From: Bacteroidia bacterium
Lineage (GTDB): Bacteria; Bacteroidota; Bacteroidia; B-17B0; Aurantibacillaceae
Direction of reading: 5' to 3'
Assembly: GCA_016787785.1 (NCBI GenBank)
Contig: JAEUTO010000004.1
Coordinates: forward strand, 124,001-188,000
DNA: 64,000 nucleotides
The notes under the pieces were generated by a model, which was not told the DNA's origin, ran no database searches, and saw only the letters and a list, made by a program, of their open reading frames with translations. Positions 32,531 to 40,534 of this stretch are shown in pieces (the stretch's first letter is position 1; each line of letters starts with the position of its first letter). Position numbers and translations under genes: made by a program.

Positions 32531-34045
32531 TTATAAAACGGTGTCGGAATGTTCGAAATAACGGAGACCTAACTGCGTAGCAGATTGTTTCCTGGTTTTG
32601 TAACACAGTTCTTCATTTTGTGATAACACTTGTCCGTAAGATGGAATAAGTTGTTTTAGTTTAGTTTGCCATTCAGGAGAATTTATTTTTGTTTTAAAGC
32701 ATTTCTTTAAAACGTCAAGCATAATACCAACCGACGTTGAAGCGCCCGGCGAAGCGCCTAACAACGCAGCTAGAGAGCCGTCTCCGGCATTAACGATCTC
32801 TGTTCCAAATTCAAGTACGCCACCTTCTTCTTCGTCTTTTTTTATTACCTGTACCCGTTGCCCGGCAATCTCAAGTTCCCAATCTTGTATGCGGCCAAAA
32901 GGAAAATATTCTTTAAGTGCTTCAACCCGATCTTCATGAGATTGCGTTGCCTGGTGAATTAAGTATTTCGTAAGAGGGATGTTATGAATGCCCGCCGACA
33001 ACATTGGAAAAAGATTATCTAATTCAAGTGAAGAGGTGAGATCCCAATAGGATCCATGCTTTAAGAATTTAGTTGAAAATCCCGCATACGGACCAAACAG
33101 TAAATTCTTTTTTCCGTTAATAATGCGTGTATCCAAATGGGGCACTGACATTGGTGGTGAGCCAACAGACGCTTTTCCATAAACTTTTGCGTGATGTTGT
33201 TCAATTATTTTTTCATTGGTGCACCGCAACCATTGTCCGCTAACCGGAAACCCACCGTAACCTTCAGCTTCTTTGATGTTGGATTTTTCGAGTAAGGGTA
33301 AAGAGCCACCACCGGCGCCAATAAAAACAAAGTTTGCCAAAAGATGCGTTTTCTCATCTGTATTTAGATTCTTTACTGTTACGTTCCATTGCCCGTTGTC
33401 TTCTTTTTCAAGATCACGTACTTCGCAACTTAATTGAATATTTACTCCGGGTAAAGTTTTTAGATGTTCAAATAATGATCTCGTAAGTGCGCCAAAATTT
33501 ATATCGGTTCCAATCTCCATATAAGTTGCTGCCACTTCAACTCCGGGATCGCGCCCGGCCATAACAAGCGGCATCCACTTTTCCAGTTGCGGCCATTTTT
33601 CCGAATAAAGCATCCCTTTAAATAGTGGATTTTCAATCAACGCCTTGTAACGTTTTCTTAAATAAAAAACATTTTCTGCGCCCCACACAAAACTTAGGTG
33701 AGGAATGTTAGTTATAAATGTTTCGGGAGATTTGATCGATCCCTTCTTAGCTAAATACGACCAAAATTGTCTTGAAAGTTCAAAAGACTCTGCAATCTTT
33801 ATTGCTTTGGAAATGTCAATAGAGCCGTCTGCTTTTTGTGGTGTATAATTAAGTTCGCAGAATGCGGAATGCCCAGTGCCTGCATTATTCCAGGCGTCAG
33901 AACTTTCGCCGGCAATTACATCCAAACGTTCTACAACTTCTATAGTTAAAGCAGGTTCTAGTTCTTTTAAAAAAATGCCAAGGGTGGCACTCATGATGCC
34001 TGCACCTATCAGAACTACATCGGGTTTTTTAGAGATCGAATTCAT
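32531..34045 (-). CDS. mqo: Malate:quinone oxidoreductase
   Basis: A 504-aa FAD enzyme that oxidises malate to oxaloacetate and passes electrons to quinone at the inner-membrane face, bypassing or complementing NAD malate dehydrogenase. The FAD-binding fold is at the N-terminus (Val-Leu-Ile-Gly-Ala-Gly-Ile-Met-Ser-Ala, residues 9-18). Family features include WNNAGTGHSAFCELNYTPQ and the C-terminal LGASPGASTS. I chose the ATG at 34045, giving the usual Mqo length; the upstream in-frame ATG at 34159 would add 38 hydrophobic residues and overlap the next gene. The gene is monocistronic. Confidence 0.93.
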   Translation of the reverse strand: MNSISKKPDVVLIGAGIMSATLGIFLKELEPALTIEVVERLDVIAGESSDAWNNAGTGHSAFCELNYTPQKADGSIDISKAIKIAESFELSRQFWSYLAKKGSIKSPETFITNIPHLSFVWGAENVFYLRKRYKALIENPLFKGMLYSEKWPQLEKWMPLVMAGRDPGVEVAATYMEIGTDINFGALTRSLFEHLKTLPGVNIQLSCEVRDLEKEDNGQWNVTVKNLNTDEKTHLLANFVFIGAGGGSLPLLEKSNIKEAEGYGGFPVSGQWLRCTNEKIIEQHHAKVYGKASVGSPPMSVPHLDTRIINGKKNLLFGPYAGFSTKFLKHGSYWDLTSSLELDNLFPMLSAGIHNIPLTKYLIHQATQSHEDRVEALKEYFPFGRIQDWELEIAGQRVQVIKKDEEEGGVLEFGTEIVNAGDGSLAALLGASPGASTSVGIMLDVLKKCFKTKINSPEWQTKLKQLIPSYGQVLSQNEELCYKTRKQSATQLGLRYFEHSDTVL

Positions 34046-34103
34046 TATCTGAATATCGCAATTTATATACCAACGCAAAAGTAAATAAAGAAAAAGAAAG
34101 CAA

Positions 34104-34502
34104 TTATTTTTTAACCTTAAAAGATCGTAACCAATTTTTGGCATCAACTTCGTTCGCAAACATTTTAAAGGGCACCGGATGCTTATAAAAAGTATTGAAA
34201 AAATTAACGATCATTCTTACTGCAAGTGAATTACTGATAACCGCAGAGGCTATAAAAAAGTGTCTGCCATTTTCTGCAGCATATGCTCTGGCATCGTGGG
34301 TCATTGAGCCATCTTCTCTAATATCGATGATCTGCAGTACCTTATTGGAAGGGCCAAAGCCCAGGCGTTGATAAGCTTCAAAACAAGCTTTTACTTCTTC
34401 AAGTTCAAGTTGCCCACATTCTATTAGTTTCAGCATTAGAAAGCCTTCGTCATCAACCCAGATCTCATTATAGCTTGTTTTTATTTTATGAGCAGCAGAC
34501 AT
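34104..34502 (-). CDS. STAS/SEC14-like domain protein
   Basis: A 132-aa soluble protein with a single alpha/beta domain: Val-Leu-Gln-Ile-Ile-Asp-Ile-Arg, a Thr-His-Asp-Ala-Arg-Ala-Tyr helix, Ala-Ser-Ala-Val-Ile-Ser-Asn-Ser, then Pro-Phe-Lys-Met-Phe with a final Ala-x-Asn-Trp-Leu helix. The pattern is that of small Bacteroidota proteins annotated as STAS/SEC14-like. The role is unknown. It lies 58 bp upstream of mqo on the same strand, possibly on its transcript. Confidence 0.65.
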   Translation of the reverse strand: MSAAHKIKTSYNEIWVDDEGFLMLKLIECGQLELEEVKACFEAYQRLGFGPSNKVLQIIDIREDGSMTHDARAYAAENGRHFFIASAVISNSLAVRMIVNFFNTFYKHPVPFKMFANEVDAKNWLRSFKVKK

Positions 34503-34592
34503 GTAATTGTTTTTTTAATTTGAAATGAGGGATAAGAAAAAAGCCGGGTAAACGCATTTAAAACAGTTTGTTTTACTAGTGTACAAAATAAA

Positions 34593-34622
34593 AAAACCCC
34601 CGAAATTATTTTCGGGGGTTTT
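34593..34622 (-). terminator. Strong terminator after the SWIB gene
   Basis: AAAACCCCCGAAA and TTTCGGGGGTTTT form a 13-bp perfect stem with a 4-nt loop and T/A tracts on both sides, located 19 bp after the SWIB/histone-like gene stop. It can terminate in either direction. Confidence 0.85.
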
Positions 34623-34640
34623 AATATAAGGTGTAAAAAC

Positions 34641-35030
34641 TTAGCTTAAGTGTTTAGATAAGTGTTTACCCATTTCAAACATAGATACTTGACCTTTACC
34701 ACTAAAAATTGGTTTTAGTTTAGCATCAGCGTTGATCATACGTTTGTTTTTTGAATCTTGTAATTTGTTAGCTTTGATATAAACCCAAAGTTTTTTTACA
34801 ACTTCAGTACGAGGCATTGCTTTGTTACCTACAATTTCTCCTAAAGCTGCACTAACGTTATACGGTTTGTTTAAACCTACTCCTGGAGTGCCGGTTCTTT
34901 TTTTCTTAGCTGCTTTTTTTGGAGCTGCTTTTTTTGGAGCTGCTTTTTTTGCCGCTTTTTTAGCTGCTTTTTTTGGAGCCGCTTTTTTAGCTGCTTTTTT
35001 TGGAGCTGCTTTTTTTGCTTTTTTTGCCAT
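34641..35030 (-). CDS. SWIB domain fused to histone H1-like Lys/Ala-rich tail
   Basis: A 129-aa nucleoid-type protein. Residues 1-47 are almost entirely Lys, Ala and Pro in AKKA/PKKA repeats like the histone H1 C-terminus, a non-specific DNA-binding tail. Residues 50-129 are a SWIB/MDM2 domain: Lys-Pro-Tyr-Asn-Val-Ser, Met-Pro-Arg-Thr-Glu-Val-Val-Lys-Lys-Leu-Trp-Tyr-like helix, Lys-Leu-Gln-Asp. This domain pair is known in Bacteroidota and Chlamydiae and is presumed to bind and condense DNA. It has its own promoter and terminator. Confidence 0.88.
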   Translation of the reverse strand: MAKKAKKAAPKKAAKKAAPKKAAKKAAKKAAPKKAAPKKAAKKKRTGTPGVGLNKPYNVSAALGEIVGNKAMPRTEVVKKLWVYIKANKLQDSKNKRMINADAKLKPIFSGKGQVSMFEMGKHLSKHLS

Positions 35031-35059
35031 TGTTTTATAGTTTTTTTAGATTATAGTAA

Positions 35060-35091
35060 CAAATCTATATTATTTTCTCTTCCAAAGCAAA
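35060..35091 (-). promoter_or_regulatory. Promoter of the SWIB/histone-like gene
   Basis: On the minus strand TTTG (35088-35091) and TAGATTTG (35060-35067) match the Bacteroidota -33 and -7 boxes exactly, with a 20-nt spacer, about 30 nt before the ATG at 35030. The rest of 35031-35363 (333 bp) holds nothing else I can assign. Confidence 0.65.
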
Positions 35092-35363
35092 TACATTACA
35101 AAAAGCAATTATGTTTTTATGAACAAGTACAGGCGAGTTTTAAACTGTTTTTATAAGCGTTTTCTATTGAGAAAACTTGCTTTGCCTTTATTTACAATAG
35201 TTACAGGCATATTGCAAGGCAATTTCTATTGGTAAATACCGTTATATAAATGGTGAATAAAATTATTTATGGTAAGCCGCATTTTTAAAAACATACTAAA
35301 TCGGCCATTTTACTTAAATTGCTAATACAAGTTGTTGTTACTTTATTAAAGAAAAACGTTATA

Positions 35364-38300
35364 ATGAAAAGAACGATGATAAAAAAATACCTGTTTACAA
35401 CGCTTGCCCTTTTGGGTATACTATCTTTAAAGGCCCAAAATATTGGTAAATACACATTTCAAAACAAAACCTATTACGTATATCCGTACCGCATCTCTTC
35501 TGATGATATTCCGGCCATGGGTATTAAACTACCTGATGGCGAATACGTGGTCTTTAAGAATTACACCTTCCAGAAAAAGTTCGGTCTTAAAAGGAAGAAA
35601 AAGTATGTATTATCCGATACTACCCAGGTAAGCGCCATAATATCCGTAAAAAATAACCTCGCCGAAGGGACAGCTTCGTTTTATGGCTACGCGCGTAAAA
35701 AAAGACGCGGGTATGAAAAAAAACCTTACTCCGTATCTACAGGTAGTTTAAAGAACGGTTTAAAGCATGGCGAATGGAAAACGGGCGAGGGGCGTTACAA
35801 TACGCGCGAGGTTAAAAATTATGCAAATGGCATTTTAGAGGGCTATTCCTATAAGTATTATGACCAAACAGTTTTAAAACAAAAAGAAAAGTACTGTGGA
35901 GGAAAAGAATGCGATACAGTATTTTATTATACCAATGGCAGAGTTACAAAGGAGTATGATATTACGGATAAAGCAGTTTTGGAAACGGATAAATCTATTT
36001 ACAGCGAAGCAGTAAGAAGTTTTGGCGAGTATTTACCGAACAGAATAAAGAGTTATTATAAAAAATACGATTATGATGGCAATCTCGAAATGGATCTAAA
36101 ATTTAAGGATGGTATCTTATTGCCTTTTGATAGTATAGGTACTTCTTCTATCAATACCAAATATAATTATTTAAGATATGTAACCGTAAAGAACCCGCAA
36201 TCGGGTCAGCAGATATTTACTACTTACAACCGTTCTTCTTATGGTACATCTAAAGCGCAAATGTATTTCAATAAAGGTTTTAAGTATTTTGAAACATCTT
36301 ATAATGTTCGTCCAAAATATAAACGCAAATGGTTCCTAAGCAGAAAAAGAATTCCTAACGGGGAAGAGGTACGTAAAATGCAGAGCGAATATTTGCACCC
36401 TGATAAAATAGATACAAACAGTACAAAGCCAATAGTAATTTTAAGAAGCATCAATAATGATGATACGGTTGAAACCTTCTATATCCCAAAGTTCAAATTA
36501 GTCTATACTTCGGGAGCAGGCACATTAACCAATACGGATGACCTGAACAGAGCAGCTTATTTTACCGAAGAAAATTATAACTGGCCCCAAAACATAAAGA
36601 GGGAAAGGCTTGTTAAATACATAAGCCGCAAAGATCATTATGATGAGAAAGCAAGGATCAACCCTTTTATTTTAAAGGATTTTATTGCATTCAATAAGAT
36701 CGATCTCAGGCATAGTTCAAAAGATCATTCGGCCAATCTGAAGTTTGGTGTAAGCTCGGTAAATTTTGAAAAGATAATAGTACAAAATACCTATTCAAAA
36801 GAGGGTACACCGCTCAATGGCAATTATTGTTTTAGTTATGGTAAAAGATCAAAAAAATGGGCAAACGATAAACAATTGGTATCATACATGTCATATGAGG
36901 AAAATGCCAACTCAGGTAATTTTACAGGTGGCAAAAAAGAAGGTCTTTGGACAGAAATAGATTGGAAAAAAACACCAAAAAGAATTCCATACGATTTTCA
37001 TGCTGACTTCTTTGCTCATCCAAAAAATGCCCGTATGTTACGCGAACAATATTACAAGAACGGTTTGCGCGATGGTAATTGCGTTATTTACGCCAACACG
37101 TTCGAAAAAGATGATAACGATTATCACGAAACAGACGATATTATATGGTATAGTGCTTTTGGTGGGGGCGAACTATCTAAAAAAGATATATTGTATAAAA
37201 ATTTTGAAATGGAGTTTAAGAACGACACGCTAAATGGAAGTTATAAAGAATTTTATCCTGATGGTTCGGTAAAGGTAGAAGCTACATTTATAAACGGAAG
37301 GCCTGATGGCGATTATCGTAAATACAGTAAACAAAAAAAATTAACCTGTCTCATACAATTTGACAAAGGCCAACTAAACGGAAAATACATAACGCTTCAA
37401 AATAATAGCGTTACCTGTTATGCAAATTTTAAGGATAATGTTTTGGTTGATTCTTTGGTTTATTATTACAGTGATGGTAAACCCTTATCATGTATTTATG
37501 TGGATCATGAAAAAATTAAAAGTAAAAGTAAAAGAATTTATTTTCCAAATGGCAAATTAAAAGAAGAGGTTGTTTTTGATGCGTTATCACAATATACACT
37601 TTCAAAAGAAACAATTTCTTCAGAAAGTTTTATTACTAATTCAAAGCGGTACAACAATCTAACGGTTAATAAAGCATCGGGTAGTTTTAAAAGTTATTAC
37701 GACAACGGTCAAAAATTGGCAGAAGGTCCAATTAGCAAAGGCGCTTTTGCCGGTAATTGGAAATTTTATTCTATAAACGGACAGCTATTGCATAACGTTG
37801 CTTTTTACGATTCTAGTGTTGTATTTCGTGCAGGCGATTCCACTCGAATTAAAGGAGCTTATACCGGTTTTTATTCGAATGGTAATAAGCGTTGTAAAGG
37901 ATATATTACCAACATCGATTTAAGTTACGATTGTTTTACAAAACAAGATAAAGCCGAACCCGATTTTTTTGTTGTTGATTTTTTTGATAATAACGGAAAG
38001 CAAACAATTAAAAATGGCAGTGGCTATTTTATAAAATACGACCAAAATGGTTTACGAAGAGCGGCAGGTAAATTAGTAAATAGTTTGCCCGACAGTTTAT
38101 GGCGTTATTACACACCTGAACAAAAACTGGATGAGATAGGTTTTTATAAAGATGATGAAAAGGATGGCGTTTGGTATAGTGGCGATCTTGAAGGAATTAA
38201 TTTTGAAGACGGCGCTTGCTTTGATATGAACAATCCGGCTGAGGCAAAAGCGTATGAAGAAAAAAGAAAGGATCTAAATATCAATCGTTCTATTTATCGC

Positions 38301-38390
38301 AATGGAAAAAGGATCAGCTATGTTAATTTTAAATCTAATTTAAGCAAAGTATACAAACCTCGCTCGCATCATGGCAACCCTAGTTTTTAA
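35364..38390 (+). CDS. Secreted MORN/YwqK-repeat protein
   Basis: A 1008-aa protein from the ATG at 35364, giving a signal peptide (MKRTMIKKYLFTTLALLGIL, then Ser-Leu-Lys-Ala-Gln). ATG at 35319 or 35376 is less suitable. The body holds many MORN/YwqK-like repeats (Asn-Gly-x-x-(Asp/Glu)-Gly-x-(Tyr/Trp)-x-x-Tyr), for example LNGSYKEFYPDG and DGDYRKY near residues 620-650 and again near 770-850. These beta-hairpin repeats are often labelled YwqK antitoxin repeats but in Bacteroidota mostly occur in exported proteins of unknown role. No catalytic motif is seen. Confidence 0.75.
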   Translation: MKRTMIKKYLFTTLALLGILSLKAQNIGKYTFQNKTYYVYPYRISSDDIPAMGIKLPDGEYVVFKNYTFQKKFGLKRKKKYVLSDTTQVSAIISVKNNLAEGTASFYGYARKKRRGYEKKPYSVSTGSLKNGLKHGEWKTGEGRYNTREVKNYANGILEGYSYKYYDQTVLKQKEKYCGGKECDTVFYYTNGRVTKEYDITDKAVLETDKSIYSEAVRSFGEYLPNRIKSYYKKYDYDGNLEMDLKFKDGILLPFDSIGTSSINTKYNYLRYVTVKNPQSGQQIFTTYNRSSYGTSKAQMYFNKGFKYFETSYNVRPKYKRKWFLSRKRIPNGEEVRKMQSEYLHPDKIDTNSTKPIVILRSINNDDTVETFYIPKFKLVYTSGAGTLTNTDDLNRAAYFTEENYNWPQNIKRERLVKYISRKDHYDEKARINPFILKDFIAFNKIDLRHSSKDHSANLKFGVSSVNFEKIIVQNTYSKEGTPLNGNYCFSYGKRSKKWANDKQLVSYMSYEENANSGNFTGGKKEGLWTEIDWKKTPKRIPYDFHADFFAHPKNARMLREQYYKNGLRDGNCVIYANTFEKDDNDYHETDDIIWYSAFGGGELSKKDILYKNFEMEFKNDTLNGSYKEFYPDGSVKVEATFINGRPDGDYRKYSKQKKLTCLIQFDKGQLNGKYITLQNNSVTCYANFKDNVLVDSLVYYYSDGKPLSCIYVDHEKIKSKSKRIYFPNGKLKEEVVFDALSQYTLSKETISSESFITNSKRYNNLTVNKASGSFKSYYDNGQKLAEGPISKGAFAGNWKFYSINGQLLHNVAFYDSSVVFRAGDSTRIKGAYTGFYSNGNKRCKGYITNIDLSYDCFTKQDKAEPDFFVVDFFDNNGKQTIKNGSGYFIKYDQNGLRRAAGKLVNSLPDSLWRYYTPEQKLDEIGFYKDDEKDGVWYSGDLEGINFEDGACFDMNNPAEAKAYEEKRKDLNINRSIYRNGKRISYVNFKSNLSKVYKPRSHHGNPSF

Positions 38391-38550
38391 AAAAGAAAGC
38401 CAAAACGCCAGTTTTTTATCACAGATAATTTCCAATTTTCGGAGTTTTCAATTTTTTTCCGGTTTTTGTCGTATTAAAAGGTTAAAATGGCTAAAACCTT
38501 TACTGTATAAGTGATACAGCCACTTTTTTATTAATTTTTTTTGCCTCTGG

Positions 38551-38590
38551 TAGGTAATTTTACCTATATAAAAATAGGTAAAATTACCTA
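38551..38590 (+). promoter_or_regulatory. Back-to-back TAGGTAA palindromes, candidate operator
   Basis: TAGGTAATTTTACCTA (38551-38566) and its reverse complement TAGGTAAAATTACCTA (38575-38590) are separated by 8 A/T bases, 51 bp before the ATG at 38642. Each half is itself a 7-bp inverted repeat. The same sequence occurs at 14048-14063. Symmetry and position indicate a cooperative regulator-binding site for the 38642-39324 genes. Confidence 0.55.
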
Positions 38591-38641
38591 TATGCCAGCC
38601 GTTTTAGATATAGTAAATTTAAGACAGCGTTGTGGTTTGTT

Positions 38642-38887
38642 ATGTTAAAAAAGTCATCTGATATTCGATCGAATAATTTGCTGAGCGATAATGCGCAAGG
38701 CACAGATGACTTTAATTTAATTCAAAGAGAATTGCAAAAAGATCTTGAGAGAATTGATAATATGTTTTCGGTTGTAAATGTGTTGTGCGATATATTTATC
38801 ATAAAGCCCGAGAACGAAATGAACAAGTGGGCCAATTCTCAAGTAGATGAGAGAACCAAAAAAATAAACAATTCATTTTTACTTTAA
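38642..38887 (+). CDS. Hypothetical protein, 81 aa
   Basis: A small helical soluble protein starting at ATG 38642 (MLKKSSDIRSNN); a TTG at 38630 would add four residues. No recognised domain. It precedes a lipoprotein gene by 8 nt and follows the double TAGGTAA palindrome, so the two genes are likely one regulated unit. Confidence 0.5.
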   Translation: MLKKSSDIRSNNLLSDNAQGTDDFNLIQRELQKDLERIDNMFSVVNVLCDIFIIKPENEMNKWANSQVDERTKKINNSFLL

Positions 38888-38895
38888 GATCAAAC

Positions 38896-39324
38896 ATGAA
38901 AAAAAGAGTAGCTATTGCATTATCGATCTTTGTATTCTTTTTTGTCAGTTGCGATAAATCCCTCAACCAAAAGCCAAATATTGCCGAGGAAATGAATTAT
39001 GAATCGCTGGTGCAGGAAAAAGATTCGCCGCTGTTATTTATGGATGTGGAAGCGAAGATCCGCAACGCGCGCGAAGAAACAGATAATCCTTCAATTTTCT
39101 TATACGGCACCATTAGTAATACCGCTATGAATACTAAATTTAAAGATGTGGTATTACTGGTAAAATATTATTCAGTTACAAACGATCTTATTGAAACAGC
39201 AGAGTTTGTAGTATACAAATTCTTTGAACCAAATACACGAACAAAATTCGAATTAAACGTGCATCCGCCTAATGCGATGCGAACATTTGATATTGAAGTG
39301 AAAGAGGCAAGGGCTACAAATTAA
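38896..39324 (+). CDS. Small lipoprotein
   Basis: A 142-aa protein with a lipoprotein signal peptide (MKKRVAIALSIFVFFFVSC; Val-Ser-Cys lipobox). The rest is a beta-rich domain (Leu-Tyr-Gly-Thr-Ile-Ser-Asn, Val-Leu-Leu-Val-Lys-Tyr-Tyr-Ser) resembling a small Ig-like fold. Function unknown. It is probably co-transcribed with the 81-aa protein upstream. Confidence 0.7.
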   Translation: MKKRVAIALSIFVFFFVSCDKSLNQKPNIAEEMNYESLVQEKDSPLLFMDVEAKIRNAREETDNPSIFLYGTISNTAMNTKFKDVVLLVKYYSVTNDLIETAEFVVYKFFEPNTRTKFELNVHPPNAMRTFDIEVKEARATN

Positions 39325-39387
39325 AATGATTAACCTGGCATATAAATTAAAATTATTTAAATTAGCTAATTGAATAATATTTTTTGT

Positions 39388-40458
39388 ATGAAAAGATTAA
39401 TTACTTGCAGCGATGGTACATGGAATAGTCCGGGGATTACTGACAGGGGACAGCCCGTAAAAAGTAATGTGGAATTAATTTATAACTGCATTGCCACTAA
39501 GGCTGATAACGGTATTGCGCAATTAAAAGTGTATGACGCCGGTGTTGGAAGTAGCACGTACAGTTGGAAAGATAAGATAAGCGGTGGCACAACCGGTGCC
39601 GGAATAGATAAAAATATAAAAGATGTTTATTCTTTTTTGGTTTTAAATTATGCGATCGGAGACGAGATATACCTATTTGGTTTTAGCCGCGGCGCTTATA
39701 CTGCACGCAGTCTGGCAGGTTTTATTCGTAATTGCGGCATATTAAAGCCGGAGTATTTGCACCTGATCGATAAGGCTTATGAACTTTACCGCGATCGTAA
39801 CTCCTATTCCAATCCTGATTCAGATCTAATGGTTGGCTTCAAAAAAAACTACTGTTTTGAAATTGTTACTCGCATAAAATTCCTGGGCGTTTGGGATACT
39901 GTTGGCAGTTTGGGTGTTCCATTGCCCTGGTATAAATTTTATAATAAAGAACGTTATAAGTTTCATGATGTAACCATAAGTTCCACTGTTGATAACGCTT
40001 TTCATTCCTTAGCTGTAGATGAACGGCGTAAATTATTTTCACCAACGTTATGGGAGTTAAGTAATACAGTAAAAAATGATCCCAATCACCCGCAGGTAAT
40101 GGAACAAAGATGGTTTCCCGGCGTGCATTGTAATGTTGGTGGTGGTTATGTTGACCATGGTTTGAGCGACCTTACTTTGGATTGGATAATTACCAAAGCA
40201 AGTGAAGTTGGTTTATCTTTTGATACGGAACGTTTTGGAGCGTTAGATCCAGCACATTTATTTAAGGGCGATCCCAATGGAGAATTACGTAATTCGCGTA
40301 CCGCTATGTATTGGTTTTGGCGTCCGGTTTGGCGTCCGGTTAAAACAAAAAAATACAGTAACGAAGTTATTGACGATTCAGTAATAAGCCGTCGCAAAAA
40401 CGACCCTAAATACTCTCCCTGTAATCTGAGAGAGTTCTTTAAAGCAAAAAACGCCTAA
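39388..40458 (+). CDS. DUF2235 alpha/beta-hydrolase (Tle1-like lipase fold)
   Basis: A 356-aa protein from ATG 39388; the frame also has a TTG at 39370. The DUF2235 signature is clear: Ile-Thr-Cys-Ser-Asp-Gly-Thr-Trp-Asn at the start, Gly-Val-Gly, Phe-Gly-Phe-Ser-Arg-Gly-Ala with Ser100 as the likely nucleophile, and Val-Trp-Asp-Thr-Val-Gly-Ser. Relatives include phospholipase effectors of type VI secretion. No signal peptide and no T6SS genes are seen here, so a cytosolic hydrolase is the safer call. Confidence 0.85.
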   Translation: MKRLITCSDGTWNSPGITDRGQPVKSNVELIYNCIATKADNGIAQLKVYDAGVGSSTYSWKDKISGGTTGAGIDKNIKDVYSFLVLNYAIGDEIYLFGFSRGAYTARSLAGFIRNCGILKPEYLHLIDKAYELYRDRNSYSNPDSDLMVGFKKNYCFEIVTRIKFLGVWDTVGSLGVPLPWYKFYNKERYKFHDVTISSTVDNAFHSLAVDERRKLFSPTLWELSNTVKNDPNHPQVMEQRWFPGVHCNVGGGYVDHGLSDLTLDWIITKASEVGLSFDTERFGALDPAHLFKGDPNGELRNSRTAMYWFWRPVWRPVKTKKYSNEVIDDSVISRRKNDPKYSPCNLREFFKAKNA

Positions 40459-40516
40459 GAAGTAATTCCTTAAAATTGCTTGTGTTTAATAAAGTTTTCT
40501 AACTGAAAATTTTATT

Positions 40517-40524
40517 TAAATTTG
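40517..40524 (+). promoter_or_regulatory. Candidate -7 box of the LytS-like kinase gene
   Basis: TAAATTTG matches TAnnTTTG and lies 10 nt before the ATG at 40535. A TTTT stretch at 40495-40498, 18 nt further up, could be the -33 element. Confidence 0.45.
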
Positions 40525-40534
40525 TTAAACACAG

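Noticed and set aside
34046-34159. Upstream start for the malate:quinone oxidoreductase, giving a hydrophobic N-terminal extension
   Set aside because: It would overlap the STAS-like gene and place 38 unrelated residues before the FAD motif; the ATG at 34045 gives the usual length.
34822-35040. Plus-strand hydrophobic frame opposite the SWIB gene
   Set aside because: It is the mirror of the Lys/Ala-rich tail codons (antisense of AAA/GCT repeats); the SWIB gene on the minus strand has a promoter, a terminator and a domain.
35364-38390. YwqK-repeat protein as an antitoxin of a toxin-antitoxin system
   Set aside because: It is a large exported protein with a signal peptide and no toxin neighbour; the YwqK label is a family-name artefact.
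39388-40458. DUF2235 protein as a type VI secretion effector
   Set aside because: No T6SS structural gene, VgrG or immunity-type neighbour is visible in the window; only the hydrolase fold is supported.
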